56,782 nucleotides of DNA from RFPI01 sp964470195. Lineage in GTDB: Bacteria > Pseudomonadota > Gammaproteobacteria > Burkholderiales > Methylophilaceae. The stretch lies in assembly GCA_964470195.1 (NCBI GenBank), contig CAYYBG010000010.1, positions 1 through 56,782 on the forward strand, given 5' to 3'. Below, one piece after another: positions 32,159 through 41,006 of this stretch. The notes under the pieces were generated by a model, which saw nothing but the letters and a program-made list of their open reading frames with translations, did not search any database and was not told where the DNA came from. Both the position numbers and the translations under genes were made by a program. Position 1 is the first letter of the stretch. Each line of letters begins with the position of its first letter.

Positions 32159-33595
32159 ATGATGCGTGTAATTTATATATTTTTTGCGTGTGTAGTGTTG
32201 ATACCACGAGTGCTTGCAGATGATTTGCCTGAATTAGGTGATTTTTCTGCCACAGTGATGTCGTCTTTAGATGAGCAAAAAATTGCTTATCAAATCATGC
32301 GTGATGTGATGTCCAGTGACCAAGTCATCGACGATGCTGAAATCAATGACTACATTACCCAATTGGGTAATAAATTGGCGCAAAGCGGCCCTGATAAAAC
32401 ACAATCATTTAATTTTTTTGTAGTACGTGATAATAGTATTAATGCTTTTGCTATGCCCGGTGGGGTGATTGGTGTTCATACTGGCTTGATGATTGCTGCT
32501 AGGAATGAAGGAGAATTAGCCGGCGTATTGGGACATGAAATTGGCCATGTGGTGCAGCATCATTTAGCGCGAATGTTAGCGCAACAAAAACGAGATTCGA
32601 TTATTAATATGGCAGGCATGGCGCTGGCTTTGCTAGCTGCGCGTGGGAATCCACAATTATCTAGCGCAGCGATGATGACTTCATCCGCGGGAATGATGCA
32701 AAAGCAGTTGGACTATACCCGCGAACATGAACGTGAGGCTGATCGTGTGGGCATTCAGATTTTAGAAAATGCAGGCTATGACACAAATGCCATGGCAGGA
32801 TTCTTTGAAGTTTTGCAAAAGGGTACGCGCTTTGTAGATGGTAGCGCTCCGTCATTTTTGCGAACGCACCCAATTACCACTGAACGTATTGCAGATGTCA
32901 GTGCTCGTGCTGGCAAAAATAAATTCAAGATGCAGGCCTATTCCCCTGAATTTGATTTAATTCGCGCAAAAATACTGGCAAATTTAGGTTCTGCTACACA
33001 AAGTATTAGCAACTTTCAGGAAAATATCCAACAACAACGCTACGCTAGCCTAACAGCACAGCATTACGGTTTGGCTGTTGCTTTCTTGCGCGCTAACAAT
33101 ATTGCCGCTGCTCGCCAAGAGGTGGCTTGGTTATCAGCCAACACACAAGGCCATCCCTATTTTGCTAATCTTGCAGCTCAAGTTGAAGTTGAAGCTAAAA
33201 ATCCGCAACAAGCGGAAAAATACTTTGTTGCAGGATTAACCCGCTATCCGTCACATTTAGGCTTGATTATTGGTTATGCCAAACACTTGGTGGAGCTAGG
33301 GCAATACCAAAAGGCCATAGGTTTTATTACAGAAAAGCAGGCCGGATATCCGGATAATCCTCAGTTATATGAAATTAAAGCAAAGTCATATGCCGCTTTG
33401 AATAAAAAGATGTTGAGTTACCAAGCTCAAGGCGAAGCATATTTTCGTCGCTATAATGTGCAACGAGCTTTTGAGCAAATGGATTTAGCGGTCAAAGCCG
33501 CAGATGGGGATTTCTATGAATCCTCGATTGTAGAAGCGCGCGCTAAGGCACTAAAAAAGATGTTGGACGATCCTAAAAAAGATAATTTGTTTTAA
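32159..33595 (+). CDS. bepA: M48 family metalloprotease with TPR domain (BepA-like)
   Basis: BepA-type proteases act in the periplasm in assembly and turnover of outer-membrane proteins such as LptD. The 478-residue protein has a signal peptide ending near VLADD, the zinc motif HEIGHVVQHH near residue 126, the downstream Glu ligand in EHEREADRVG, and C-terminal tetratricopeptide repeats (about residues 300-470). Length and layout match BepA (YfgC). ATG 32159 or the next codon, ATG 32162, could be the start. Confidence 0.88.
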   Translation: MMRVIYIFFACVVLIPRVLADDLPELGDFSATVMSSLDEQKIAYQIMRDVMSSDQVIDDAEINDYITQLGNKLAQSGPDKTQSFNFFVVRDNSINAFAMPGGVIGVHTGLMIAARNEGELAGVLGHEIGHVVQHHLARMLAQQKRDSIINMAGMALALLAARGNPQLSSAAMMTSSAGMMQKQLDYTREHEREADRVGIQILENAGYDTNAMAGFFEVLQKGTRFVDGSAPSFLRTHPITTERIADVSARAGKNKFKMQAYSPEFDLIRAKILANLGSATQSISNFQENIQQQRYASLTAQHYGLAVAFLRANNIAAARQEVAWLSANTQGHPYFANLAAQVEVEAKNPQQAEKYFVAGLTRYPSHLGLIIGYAKHLVELGQYQKAIGFITEKQAGYPDNPQLYEIKAKSYAALNKKMLSYQAQGEAYFRRYNVQRAFEQMDLAVKAADGDFYESSIVEARAKALKKMLDDPKKDNLF

Positions 33596-33630
33596 CTAAT
33601 ACAGCATAATAAGCAAAACAGGAGGCTAAG

Positions 33631-34071
33631 GTGCGACGTAGACAATTTCTGATATGGACTGGGGCTTTAATCGGGCTTGCCACGCTGCCTGTGAAAGCGC
33701 TCTCAGCAACTTGGAACAGCTTAGCTTTTCAATCCACTCAACTGGATGATGCGATGAACTTGCTGGGAGCGGTAAATCCACTGACAAGTGATAGGATAGA
33801 GATTACTGCACCTGAAAAAGCTGAAAATGGCGCAGTGGTTCAGGTAAAAATTCGTAGCAATCTTGAAAATACCCAGTCAATTGCCATTTTGGTAGAAAAA
33901 AATCCTACCGCGCTAATTGCTCAATTTGAGCTGATGTCAGGTGTTGCACCAGAGGTGATTACACGCATTAAAATGGCCGAAAGCTCTGACCTTATTGCAC
34001 TAATCCAAGCAGGTGGCAGTTATTATTTCAGTAAAAAATTTGTTGAAGTAATGGAAAATGGGTGCGGATAA
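33631..34071 (+). CDS. soxY: Thiosulfate-oxidation carrier protein SoxY
   Basis: SoxY carries sulfur intermediates on a C-terminal cysteine during periplasmic thiosulfate oxidation. The 146-residue protein starts at GTG 33631 after AGGAGG and has a twin-arginine signal (MRRRQFLIWTGALIGLA), as SoxY does. The SoxY fold follows. It ends ENGCG, whereas canonical SoxY ends GGCGG. SoxZ overlaps by one base (TAATG). No soxA, B, X, C or D lies in the window, so the pair is detached from the sox cluster. Function in full thiosulfate oxidation is uncertain. Confidence 0.87.
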   Translation: MRRRQFLIWTGALIGLATLPVKALSATWNSLAFQSTQLDDAMNLLGAVNPLTSDRIEITAPEKAENGAVVQVKIRSNLENTQSIAILVEKNPTALIAQFELMSGVAPEVITRIKMAESSDLIALIQAGGSYYFSKKFVEVMENGCG

Positions 34072-34382
34072 TGACTGACAATATCAAAATGCGTGCGCAA
34101 TTAAAAAACGGACTGACCGAGGTCAAAGTGCTGATGTCACACCCGATGGAAACCGGTAGACGTAAAAGTGATTTTGGTGACACGATTCCGGCCAACTTCA
34201 TTCAACTGGTGACCGTTTATTTAAACCAGCAAGTCGTCATGCAGGCACAATGGGGAACTGGAGTTAGCAAAAATCCCTACCTGACCTTTTATTTATCTCA
34301 AGCTAAGCAAGGAGATATAGTTAAAATCTTATGGCAAGACAACCGTGGCAAGCGTGGTGAAGGTGAAATTAGTGTGAGTTAG
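34071..34382 (+). CDS. soxZ: Thiosulfate-oxidation protein SoxZ
   Basis: SoxZ forms the heterodimer with SoxY. The 103-residue product has no signal peptide, as expected, because it is co-exported with SoxY through the Tat system. It matches the family in IKMRAQLKNGLTEVKVLMSH, NFIQLVTVYLN and the KNPYLTFYL strand. ATG 34071 overlaps the soxY stop codon. Its 3' end overlaps the convergent FAD gene by 14 bp. Confidence 0.9.
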   Translation: MTDNIKMRAQLKNGLTEVKVLMSHPMETGRRKSDFGDTIPANFIQLVTVYLNQQVVMQAQWGTGVSKNPYLTFYLSQAKQGDIVKILWQDNRGKRGEGEISVS

Positions 34383-36003
34383 ATTGATTAATCGCCAGCG
34401 ACACTGCCTCTGCCACGCGTATACCATCCACAGCTGCTGATAAGATCCCCCCTGCATAGCCTGCCCCCTCGCCAGTTGGATACAAGCCCTGAGTATTGAT
34501 GCTTTGTAAGCTTAAGTCGTCGCGCTTAATACGTATGGGAGATGAGGTGCGTGTTTCTACTCCGGTTAACAAGCCATCTGCCAAATCAAAACCTTGGATT
34601 TGTTTGGCAAATACCGGAATCGCCTCGCGAATTGCTTGTATTGCAAAATCTGGCAGGGCGTCAGCCAAATTACATAATTTGACACCGGGGGTATATGAGG
34701 GAGTGACTTGGCCAAGTTGGTGAGATGGGCGATTTTTTAAAAAATCTCCGATTAATTGTGCTGGGGCACAGTAGTCTTTACCACCTAATTCAAACGCTTT
34801 ACTCTCCAATTGGCGCTGTAATTCTATTCCAGCCAGTGGCCCAGCAGGATAATCCTGTTCAGGTGAAATACCTACCACGATACCGGCATTGGCATTACGC
34901 TCATTGCGTGAATATTGGCTCATCCCATTGGTCACTACACGACCGCTCTCTGAAGTTGCAGCTACCACCGTACCACCTGGACACATACAGAAGCTGTAGA
35001 CACTGCGCCCATTGCTGGCATGATGAACTAGCTTATAGTCGGCTGCCCCTAATACGGGATGTTGTGCATAAGACCCATAGCGAGCAGTATCAATAACAGA
35101 TTGTGGATGTTCAATTCTGAAACCTATTGAAAAAGGTTTTGCCTCAATATAAATGCCACGTTGATGCAACATGCTAAAGGTATCGCGGGCGCTATGACCG
35201 ACTGCCAATATCAAATATTGGGTAGCAATCTGGTCACCATTTTCTAACATCACTCCACGCACTTTTTGTTGGTCTAATAGAATATCTGTGACATGACTTT
35301 GAAAACGAATCTCTCCGCCAAGCTCGATAATTTTCTCTCGCATTTGCTCCACCATCCCTACCAAACGGAAAGTCCCGATATGCGGGTGGCTGACATACAT
35401 AATTTCCTCAGGAGCGCCTGCTTTGACAAATTCAGTGAGCACTTTGCGTCCATAATGCTTGGGATCTTTAATTTGGCTATATAACTTGCCATCAGAGAAG
35501 GTGCCGGCACCCCCCTCACCAAACTGTACATTTGATTCAGGGTTGAGTATCTTTTTTCGCCACAAGCCCCATGTGTCTTTGGTGCGTTCACGTACCGCTT
35601 TCCCGCGTTCTAAAACAATCGGACGGTAGCCTGCTTGTGCCAAAATCAATGCAGCGAAAATACCAGCGGGACCAAAACCAACAATCACAGGTCTTGAGGT
35701 AATGCGCGCATTAGCATGTGCTACAAATTGATATTGCATGTCGGGTGCTGCTTTTACATGCGGATCGTGTTGAAATTTTTTCAGAATTTTAGCTTCATTA
35801 TGCAACTGAACATCAAGAATATAGACGAATAAAATTGCATTTTTTCGACGTGCATCAACACCACGTTTGTAAATCGTGTAGTCAATTAAATCATTTGCAG
35901 TTATTCCCAGTTTTTTAATAATCGCTGCCTGCAGTATCTCGTGCGCGTGCGTCAAAGTTTGTGTTTGTTGTAGAGGGAGTTTAATTTCACTGATACGTAT
36001 CAT
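34369..36003 (-). CDS. FAD-dependent dehydrogenase (COG2509-type)
   Basis: The 544-residue protein belongs to an uncharacterised NAD(P)/FAD oxidoreductase family. A ~90-residue N-terminal domain precedes the dinucleotide fold (VIVGFGPAGIFAALILAQAG near residues 106-125). It also shows QFGEGGAGTFSDGKLYSQIK, YLILAVGHSARDTF, CMCPGGTVVAATSE, and a C-terminal FAD motif YPTGEGAGYAGGI. The substrate is unknown. It lies upstream-to-downstream between hda and soxZ; hda is 37 bp away on the same strand, so cotranscription is possible. Confidence 0.85.
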   Translation of the reverse strand: MIRISEIKLPLQQTQTLTHAHEILQAAIIKKLGITANDLIDYTIYKRGVDARRKNAILFVYILDVQLHNEAKILKKFQHDPHVKAAPDMQYQFVAHANARITSRPVIVGFGPAGIFAALILAQAGYRPIVLERGKAVRERTKDTWGLWRKKILNPESNVQFGEGGAGTFSDGKLYSQIKDPKHYGRKVLTEFVKAGAPEEIMYVSHPHIGTFRLVGMVEQMREKIIELGGEIRFQSHVTDILLDQQKVRGVMLENGDQIATQYLILAVGHSARDTFSMLHQRGIYIEAKPFSIGFRIEHPQSVIDTARYGSYAQHPVLGAADYKLVHHASNGRSVYSFCMCPGGTVVAATSESGRVVTNGMSQYSRNERNANAGIVVGISPEQDYPAGPLAGIELQRQLESKAFELGGKDYCAPAQLIGDFLKNRPSHQLGQVTPSYTPGVKLCNLADALPDFAIQAIREAIPVFAKQIQGFDLADGLLTGVETRTSSPIRIKRDDLSLQSINTQGLYPTGEGAGYAGGILSAAVDGIRVAEAVSLAINQSNSH

Positions 36004-36040
36004 GGCGATTAGCTGATCTAGAATAAAGTCAGGGTGAATT

Positions 36041-36661
36041 TTAAATCAAAGGCACTTGGATAAGCTTGCGTAACATAGCAACAGTAATAGATTTTTTTTC
36101 TGTCAAAGACCACTGATCGAGCGCGTCTAGGGTTGCCATCAGACTTGGTAAATCCCTGCGCAAATGACGAAAACAATAATCCACTACATCATCCGGTAAC
36201 TTCATTCCACGTTGTTTAGCACGCACCTTTAAGGCAAGGCCTTTTTCCTCATCGCTCAAAGGGTGTAATTGATAGGTAACACCCCAAGCAAGTCGGCTGG
36301 CTAAATCATCCCGTAAACCCATTTGCATAGGAGACGCATTGCCTGTCACCAATACGATAGCACCGCTTTCCCTAGCTTGATTGTAGGCATGGAATAAGTC
36401 GATTTGCTGCTGTTCTGCAAAATCTTGTACATCGTCGGCTGTTACCAACTTTTTGCCTGATTTTTCTGCTTCATCGCGCATTGCTAATAGCAGATGCGTC
36501 TTACCACTGCCATGTTCACCCCATAAATAAATAAAGCGTTGGGATATTTCTCCTGTCAGGCTGTGACGTATGGTGTGGATTGCCTCCGCGTTGTCACCTA
36601 CTAGAAAATTATCTAGGCTGGGTTTGGCTGGTAATTGAATATCGAGTAGCAGTTGTTTCAT
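36041..36661 (-). CDS. hda: DnaA regulatory inactivator Hda
   Basis: Hda is a DnaA-like AAA+ protein that, with the loaded sliding clamp, triggers DnaA-ATP hydrolysis and prevents over-initiation. The 206-residue protein starts MKQLLLDIQLP, where QLLLDI is a clamp-binding-type motif. It has Walker A (GEHGSGKTHLL), a sensor region, and a C-terminal AAA+ lid, without the DnaA DNA-binding domain. Position divergent from purM is typical. Confidence 0.9.
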   Translation of the reverse strand: MKQLLLDIQLPAKPSLDNFLVGDNAEAIHTIRHSLTGEISQRFIYLWGEHGSGKTHLLLAMRDEAEKSGKKLVTADDVQDFAEQQQIDLFHAYNQARESGAIVLVTGNASPMQMGLRDDLASRLAWGVTYQLHPLSDEEKGLALKVRAKQRGMKLPDDVVDYCFRHLRRDLPSLMATLDALDQWSLTEKKSITVAMLRKLIQVPLI

Positions 36662-36736
36662 GAGTTATCAAAACTGTGTGAGTTGGTGTGGCTTTTTCTC
36701 GTTTAAATGCATTTAGGTTAAAATTCAACCTTGTGT

Positions 36737-36760
36737 TAGGCATGCAAAAAATGATGCCTA
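36737..36760 (+). promoter_or_regulatory. Inverted repeat upstream of purM
   Basis: TAGGCAT (36737-36743) and ATGCCTA (36754-36760) form a perfect 7-bp inverted repeat with a 10-base A-rich centre, about 50 bp before the preferred purM start. It does not match the PurR box. It may be an operator or a leader hairpin. Confidence 0.35.
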
Positions 36761-36810
36761 TTTATATTTTACCTGTTATTTGTTTTTATCTTGTAGAAAG
36801 CGAGCAAGCT

Positions 36811-37869
36811 TTGAGTTCCGAACAGCATTCCAAGGCAAATCCACCATCCATCTCCTATCGTGACGCAGGCGTTGATATTGAGGCAGGCGACGCCCTAGTG
36901 GAGCAAATTAAGCCATTTGCTAAACGAACTATGCGTCCAGAAGTCATGGGCGGAATAGGCGGCTTTGGCTCTCTTTTTGCAGTGCCTAGCCATTATAAAC
37001 AGCCTATTTTAGTATCCGGCACAGATGGGGTGGGGACTAAGCTTAAATTGGCTTTCGAATTAAATAAACATGACACTGTAGGCATCGATTTAGTGGCGAT
37101 GAGCGTTAATGATATTTTGGTACAAGGTGCTGAGCCCTTGTTCTTCTTAGATTATTTTGCCTGTGGCAAATTAGAAGTAGGCGTGGCGGCACAAGTGATT
37201 AAAGGAATCGCCGAGGGTTGTGAACAAGCTGGTTGCGCTTTAGTGGGTGGAGAAACTGCAGAAATGCCAGGGATGTATCCAGCGGGTGAATATGATTTGG
37301 CAGGTTTTGCAGTGGGTTGTGTTGAAAAAGCCGCCATCATAGATGGTAAACAAATCCAAGCGGGAGATGTTATATTGGGTATGGCATCAAGTGGGGCTCA
37401 CTCCAATGGTTATTCTTTGGTCCGTAAACTAATCAATATGTCTGGGATGGATATGGAAGCTGATTTCCATGGGCGTCCATTCAAGGATGTCGTCATGGCC
37501 CCCACACGAATCTATGTCAAACCCATACTTAAGTTGTTAGCGCAAATCAATATCAAAGGCATGGCACATATCACAGGTGGAGGCATCACGGAAAACTTAC
37601 CACGTGTTCTGCCAGTGGGTTTGACCGCAGAAGTTCAGGCTGAAAGTTGGCAGATGCCAGCGCTATTTAGTTGGATGCAACAGGTGGGAAATATTAGTTG
37701 GCAGGAAATGTACCGAACGTTTAATTGCGGCATAGGAATGGTGTTGATTGTTGCCTCCCAAGATGTGGAAAGTGCTACAAAATTGCTACGCGAGCAGGGT
37801 GAAACTGTTTGGCAAATTGGCAAGATACGTGCGCAAGCTTCGGGTGAGGCACCTACCGTCGTGGTCTAA
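36811..37869 (+). CDS. purM: Phosphoribosylformylglycinamidine cyclo-ligase (AIR synthetase)
   Basis: PurM closes the imidazole ring in purine synthesis. From TTG 36811 the product has 352 residues, close to E. coli PurM. It shows ISYRDAGVDIEAGDALV, VMGGIGGFGSLF, SGTDGVGTKLKLAFE, GAEPLFFLDYFACGKL and the ATP-loop ALVGGETAEMPGMYP. Longer in-frame starts (36688, 36742) would add a hydrophobic stretch foreign to the family and run through the inverted repeat. The TTG lacks a strong ribosome binding site, so the start is the least certain part. purN, often next, is missing; a DUF3108 gene overlaps instead. Confidence 0.92.
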   Translation: MSSEQHSKANPPSISYRDAGVDIEAGDALVEQIKPFAKRTMRPEVMGGIGGFGSLFAVPSHYKQPILVSGTDGVGTKLKLAFELNKHDTVGIDLVAMSVNDILVQGAEPLFFLDYFACGKLEVGVAAQVIKGIAEGCEQAGCALVGGETAEMPGMYPAGEYDLAGFAVGCVEKAAIIDGKQIQAGDVILGMASSGAHSNGYSLVRKLINMSGMDMEADFHGRPFKDVVMAPTRIYVKPILKLLAQINIKGMAHITGGGITENLPRVLPVGLTAEVQAESWQMPALFSWMQQVGNISWQEMYRTFNCGIGMVLIVASQDVESATKLLREQGETVWQIGKIRAQASGEAPTVVV

Positions 37870-38567
37870 TGATGAACGCTCGTTATGCACTGCTTTTTCT
37901 GTTGATTTTGGCATTGCCAGGCTTGGCAGCGCCAAAAACAGTTAGTTTGACTTATCAACTATTGCGCAACGACAAACCTTTGGGACAAGTGACAGAGACT
38001 TTCCAACAACAGGGAAACCAATACAAAATTATCAGTATCATTGAGGGTACTGGATTAATGGCGCTTGCCGGTAAACGCGTGTTAACAAGTCAAGGAAATG
38101 TGACATCAGAAGGATTACAACCAATTCGATTTGAGCAACGCCAAGGGGAAAATGAGCAAAAATCGGTGGTTTCCAACTTTGATTGGAGCAAAGGCGAGCT
38201 GACTGTTAAATCAAAAGGTAATACTTATACACAAAGTTTGCTTAAAGGGACTTTAGATTTGGCTAGCTATCCCTATCAATGGATGTTTAACCCGCCGAAT
38301 AGCCAAGATATTTCTGTCATGCTTACTCAGGGTAAAAAAGTACGCGAATATCGATATCGGATGATTGAGCAAGATGTCATTTTGATGCTCAACAATCAAT
38401 CCTATCAAACTGTGACATTGACTAACTCAGGTTTGACCGATGCTAGCGAAGAAAAAATCATTAGTTTGTCACGTCAACATGAATATCTACCGGTACGCAT
38501 TCTAATTCGAGATCAGAATGGCTCAGTAACGGAGCAAGTGATTAGCCATATTCAAATTGAGTATTAG
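37869..38567 (+). CDS. DUF3108 domain-containing protein, first paralogue
   Basis: The 232-residue exported protein has a signal peptide (ARYALLFLLILALPGLAAP) and one DUF3108 domain, an all-beta domain of unknown function. Typical segments are LTYQLLRNDKPLGQVTETF, GTGLMALAGKRVLTSQG and LRLIxFEQR-like GLQPIRFEQR. Its start overlaps the purM stop codon (TAATG). A second DUF3108 protein follows after 34 bp; the two share the order of motifs, so they are tandem duplicates. The role is unknown. Confidence 0.8.
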   Translation: MMNARYALLFLLILALPGLAAPKTVSLTYQLLRNDKPLGQVTETFQQQGNQYKIISIIEGTGLMALAGKRVLTSQGNVTSEGLQPIRFEQRQGENEQKSVVSNFDWSKGELTVKSKGNTYTQSLLKGTLDLASYPYQWMFNPPNSQDISVMLTQGKKVREYRYRMIEQDVILMLNNQSYQTVTLTNSGLTDASEEKIISLSRQHEYLPVRILIRDQNGSVTEQVISHIQIEY

Positions 38568-38601
38568 GGCAGTCAGTGCAAGCGATGATCGTGATACGTA
38601 G

Positions 38602-39651
38602 ATGAAAGCCCTAGATAAGCAGAAATTACTCCATTATCTCTATCGCTTTCGCTGGCCAATTGCCTTTGCTATATCGATGCTGCTTCATCTTGCTTTGTTG
38701 GGTGTAGCACGAATACAGTGGCCGGATATGTCCGATAAGCCTCTCATAATAGAGGCGCAACTGAAGCCGTTGCCAAAACCTATCCCTCCCCCTGCTCCTG
38801 CTAAAAGGTCATTAAAGAAACCCGCTAAGCCAGCAAAACTCCAACCAAGACCAATAGTTCAAGCTGCTCCGCAAGACGACGTGCATGAAAATGCCAATAC
38901 ACAGTCAAACAAACCAGCAGAGCCAGAGCCTTTACCTTTTGAGTCGGGCGTGGATCTTGATACTAGCTATCAATTTGAGCAAGCGACACCATTATCACCA
39001 CCGCAGTGGGTAGAAACCCAGTACCAGGTAAAGCGTTTGGGTTTTGGCAGCGGACTGGCACGCTACCGCTTTCAAAGGGACCATGATACCTATCTAATTC
39101 AAAGTGAGATGGAGGCTAGTGGATTAGCAACTTTGGCATTTTCAGGAAAACGTATCGAAAAAAGTAGCGGAGTGATTACCTCACAGGGACTGAAACCTAG
39201 CCAATATCGATATGAAATTAGCAATAAAAAAGATCGTTTTTTGCAAACTGATTTTGATTGGAACAATGGGCGTATTTATTTAAAAAATAATAAAGAAGAG
39301 AATACTGTGCCTTTGCAAGATGGCACAATAGATGTTCTTAGTTTTCTTTATCAGTTTATGTTTGTCGGCCCACTTGATGAGATGCATTACAATATCACTA
39401 ATGGCAAAACTGTAAGAAGCTATGAGTATCATTTTCTTGGCGAAGAAATCATCACCAGTAGCTTAGGCCAACTAAATACTTTACACATTGCCAAAAGCTC
39501 TGGTGACCCTGACGAAAAAACTGAAGTGTGGCTGGCTACAGATTATCGTTTCATTCCAGTAAAAATTCTCAAAATTGCAAAGGACGGTACTGGATTCGAG
39601 TTTTTGGTTTCTCGAATCGACGCTGATTTTAATCATGAGCATCAACCCTAA
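38602..39651 (+). CDS. DUF3108 domain-containing protein, second paralogue with TonB-like N-terminus
   Basis: The 349-residue protein has an N-terminal membrane anchor (WPIAFAISMLLHLALLGVA) and a long proline/lysine-rich linker (KPLPKPIPPPAPAKRSLKKP and following, to about residue 105). The C-terminal DUF3108 domain has motifs parallel to the first paralogue (GSGLARYRF, ASGLATLAFSGKRIEKSSG, GLKPSQYRYE). The linker looks like TonB, but the C-terminal TonB domain is absent. It would stay tethered to the inner membrane with its DUF3108 domain in the periplasm. It overlaps the methyltransferase gene by 17 bp. Confidence 0.8.
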   Translation: MKALDKQKLLHYLYRFRWPIAFAISMLLHLALLGVARIQWPDMSDKPLIIEAQLKPLPKPIPPPAPAKRSLKKPAKPAKLQPRPIVQAAPQDDVHENANTQSNKPAEPEPLPFESGVDLDTSYQFEQATPLSPPQWVETQYQVKRLGFGSGLARYRFQRDHDTYLIQSEMEASGLATLAFSGKRIEKSSGVITSQGLKPSQYRYEISNKKDRFLQTDFDWNNGRIYLKNNKEENTVPLQDGTIDVLSFLYQFMFVGPLDEMHYNITNGKTVRSYEYHFLGEEIITSSLGQLNTLHIAKSSGDPDEKTEVWLATDYRFIPVKILKIAKDGTGFEFLVSRIDADFNHEHQP

Positions 39652-40888
39652 TTTATTTCGTTTAGCATGCTTGGCTTTGGCAGATGTGTTGCAAAAGACT
39701 GGCCCAGCAGATGCCAAGCTCAGTGCCTTTTTTCGTCAATATAGAAATCTTGGCAACAAAGAAAGAGCTTTTATTGCGGAGTCGGTGTATGGCGTTATTC
39801 GCCGTTTTTCACTAGTTAGCTACTTAGCAGATGGAGAGGATACGCGGCGATTGATGATTGCTTGGTTGTTGCGTATTCAGGGATATAGCGTACGCGATTT
39901 GGCTGATACATTAAATAAAGAGCAGCAGGCTTGGGCACAACAAATTAAAGCAAAAAGTAGCGATAATCTAGCGCTTCAAATACAAGCTGATCTGCCGCTT
40001 TGGTTGTGGCAAAAGCTTGACCAACAATATTCAGAAAAAGAAGCACTTACTATCGCTAGAAGCATGCATCAATCAGCATCTCTTGATTTGCGTGTGAATA
40101 CTATCAAGACAGATAGAGCGACTGTTCTAGCGCGGTTACTCAATGAAGGAGCGCAGGTAGAAGAGACGCCTTACTCGCCTTTGGGTTTGCGCTTAAATAA
40201 GCGTTGGTCTATCCAAAAACATCCTTTATTTATACAGGGACAAATTGAAGTCCAAGATGAGGGAAGTCAATTATTAAGTTTTTTATTGGCACCTAAACGA
40301 GGTGAAATGGTGGCTGATTTCTGTGCAGGTGCGGGCGGAAAAAGTTTAGCAATAGGGGCTTTAATGAAAAATACTGGACGTATTTACGCCTTTGATATTG
40401 CTGAAAAACGTTTACAGAATTTATCCGCACGTTTGAAACGCTCGGGTTTGTCAAATTTACATAGCCAATTACTGAGCAGCGAGCATGATAGTAAATTGAA
40501 GCGTTTACATAGCAAATTTGACAAGGTTTTGGTTGATGCACCATGTAGCGGTTTGGGCACTTTACGACGTAATCCTGATTTGAAATGGCGCCAGCAACCT
40601 AGTGATATTGATGAGCTGAATCAAAAGCAGATATCTATTCTAAACAGCGCAGCAAAGTTGGTTAAAGTGGGAGGTTGTTTAGTGTATGCTACTTGCAGCA
40701 TCTTGCAACAAGAAAACGAGGATATCGTGCAGTCATTCCTTGCCTTAAATGAAGATTTTTACCTGATTCCCGCACATGAGATATTGCAACAACAACAAAT
40801 AGATTTGCCCATGTCAGATTACTTCAAGCTATTGCCGCATCTTCATCATACTGATGGTTTCTTTGCTGCTATTTTGCAAAGAAAATGA
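39635..40888 (+). CDS. RsmB/NOP family RNA (cytosine-5) methyltransferase
   Basis: The 417-residue protein has an N-terminal NusB-like helical domain and a C-terminal SAM methyltransferase domain. SAM motif I is VADFCAGAGGKSLAIGAL, followed by the release cysteine in LVDAPCSGLGTLRRNPD and the catalytic cysteine in VYATCSILQQEN. Members make 5-methylcytosine in 16S rRNA or tRNA. A separate rsmB normally sits in the def-fmt operon, so this could be a second family member. ATG 39635 is chosen over 39575, which lies deep inside the preceding gene. Confidence 0.9.
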   Translation: MSINPNLFRLACLALADVLQKTGPADAKLSAFFRQYRNLGNKERAFIAESVYGVIRRFSLVSYLADGEDTRRLMIAWLLRIQGYSVRDLADTLNKEQQAWAQQIKAKSSDNLALQIQADLPLWLWQKLDQQYSEKEALTIARSMHQSASLDLRVNTIKTDRATVLARLLNEGAQVEETPYSPLGLRLNKRWSIQKHPLFIQGQIEVQDEGSQLLSFLLAPKRGEMVADFCAGAGGKSLAIGALMKNTGRIYAFDIAEKRLQNLSARLKRSGLSNLHSQLLSSEHDSKLKRLHSKFDKVLVDAPCSGLGTLRRNPDLKWRQQPSDIDELNQKQISILNSAAKLVKVGGCLVYATCSILQQENEDIVQSFLALNEDFYLIPAHEILQQQQIDLPMSDYFKLLPHLHHTDGFFAAILQRK

Positions 40889-41006
40889 CCTAACGGTGAT
40901 GACGATTGACAACATGTTTTGGAGTATTGCATTCAATGTTAGCTTGTACTTTTTAGAGATATAAAAATAACTATTTATTAAAAAAACTAACGACAAGGAA
41001 GAAACC

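Noticed and set aside
36688..36810. 41-residue N-terminal extension of PurM
   Set aside because: It is hydrophobic, foreign to the PurM family, and runs through the inverted repeat and promoter region.
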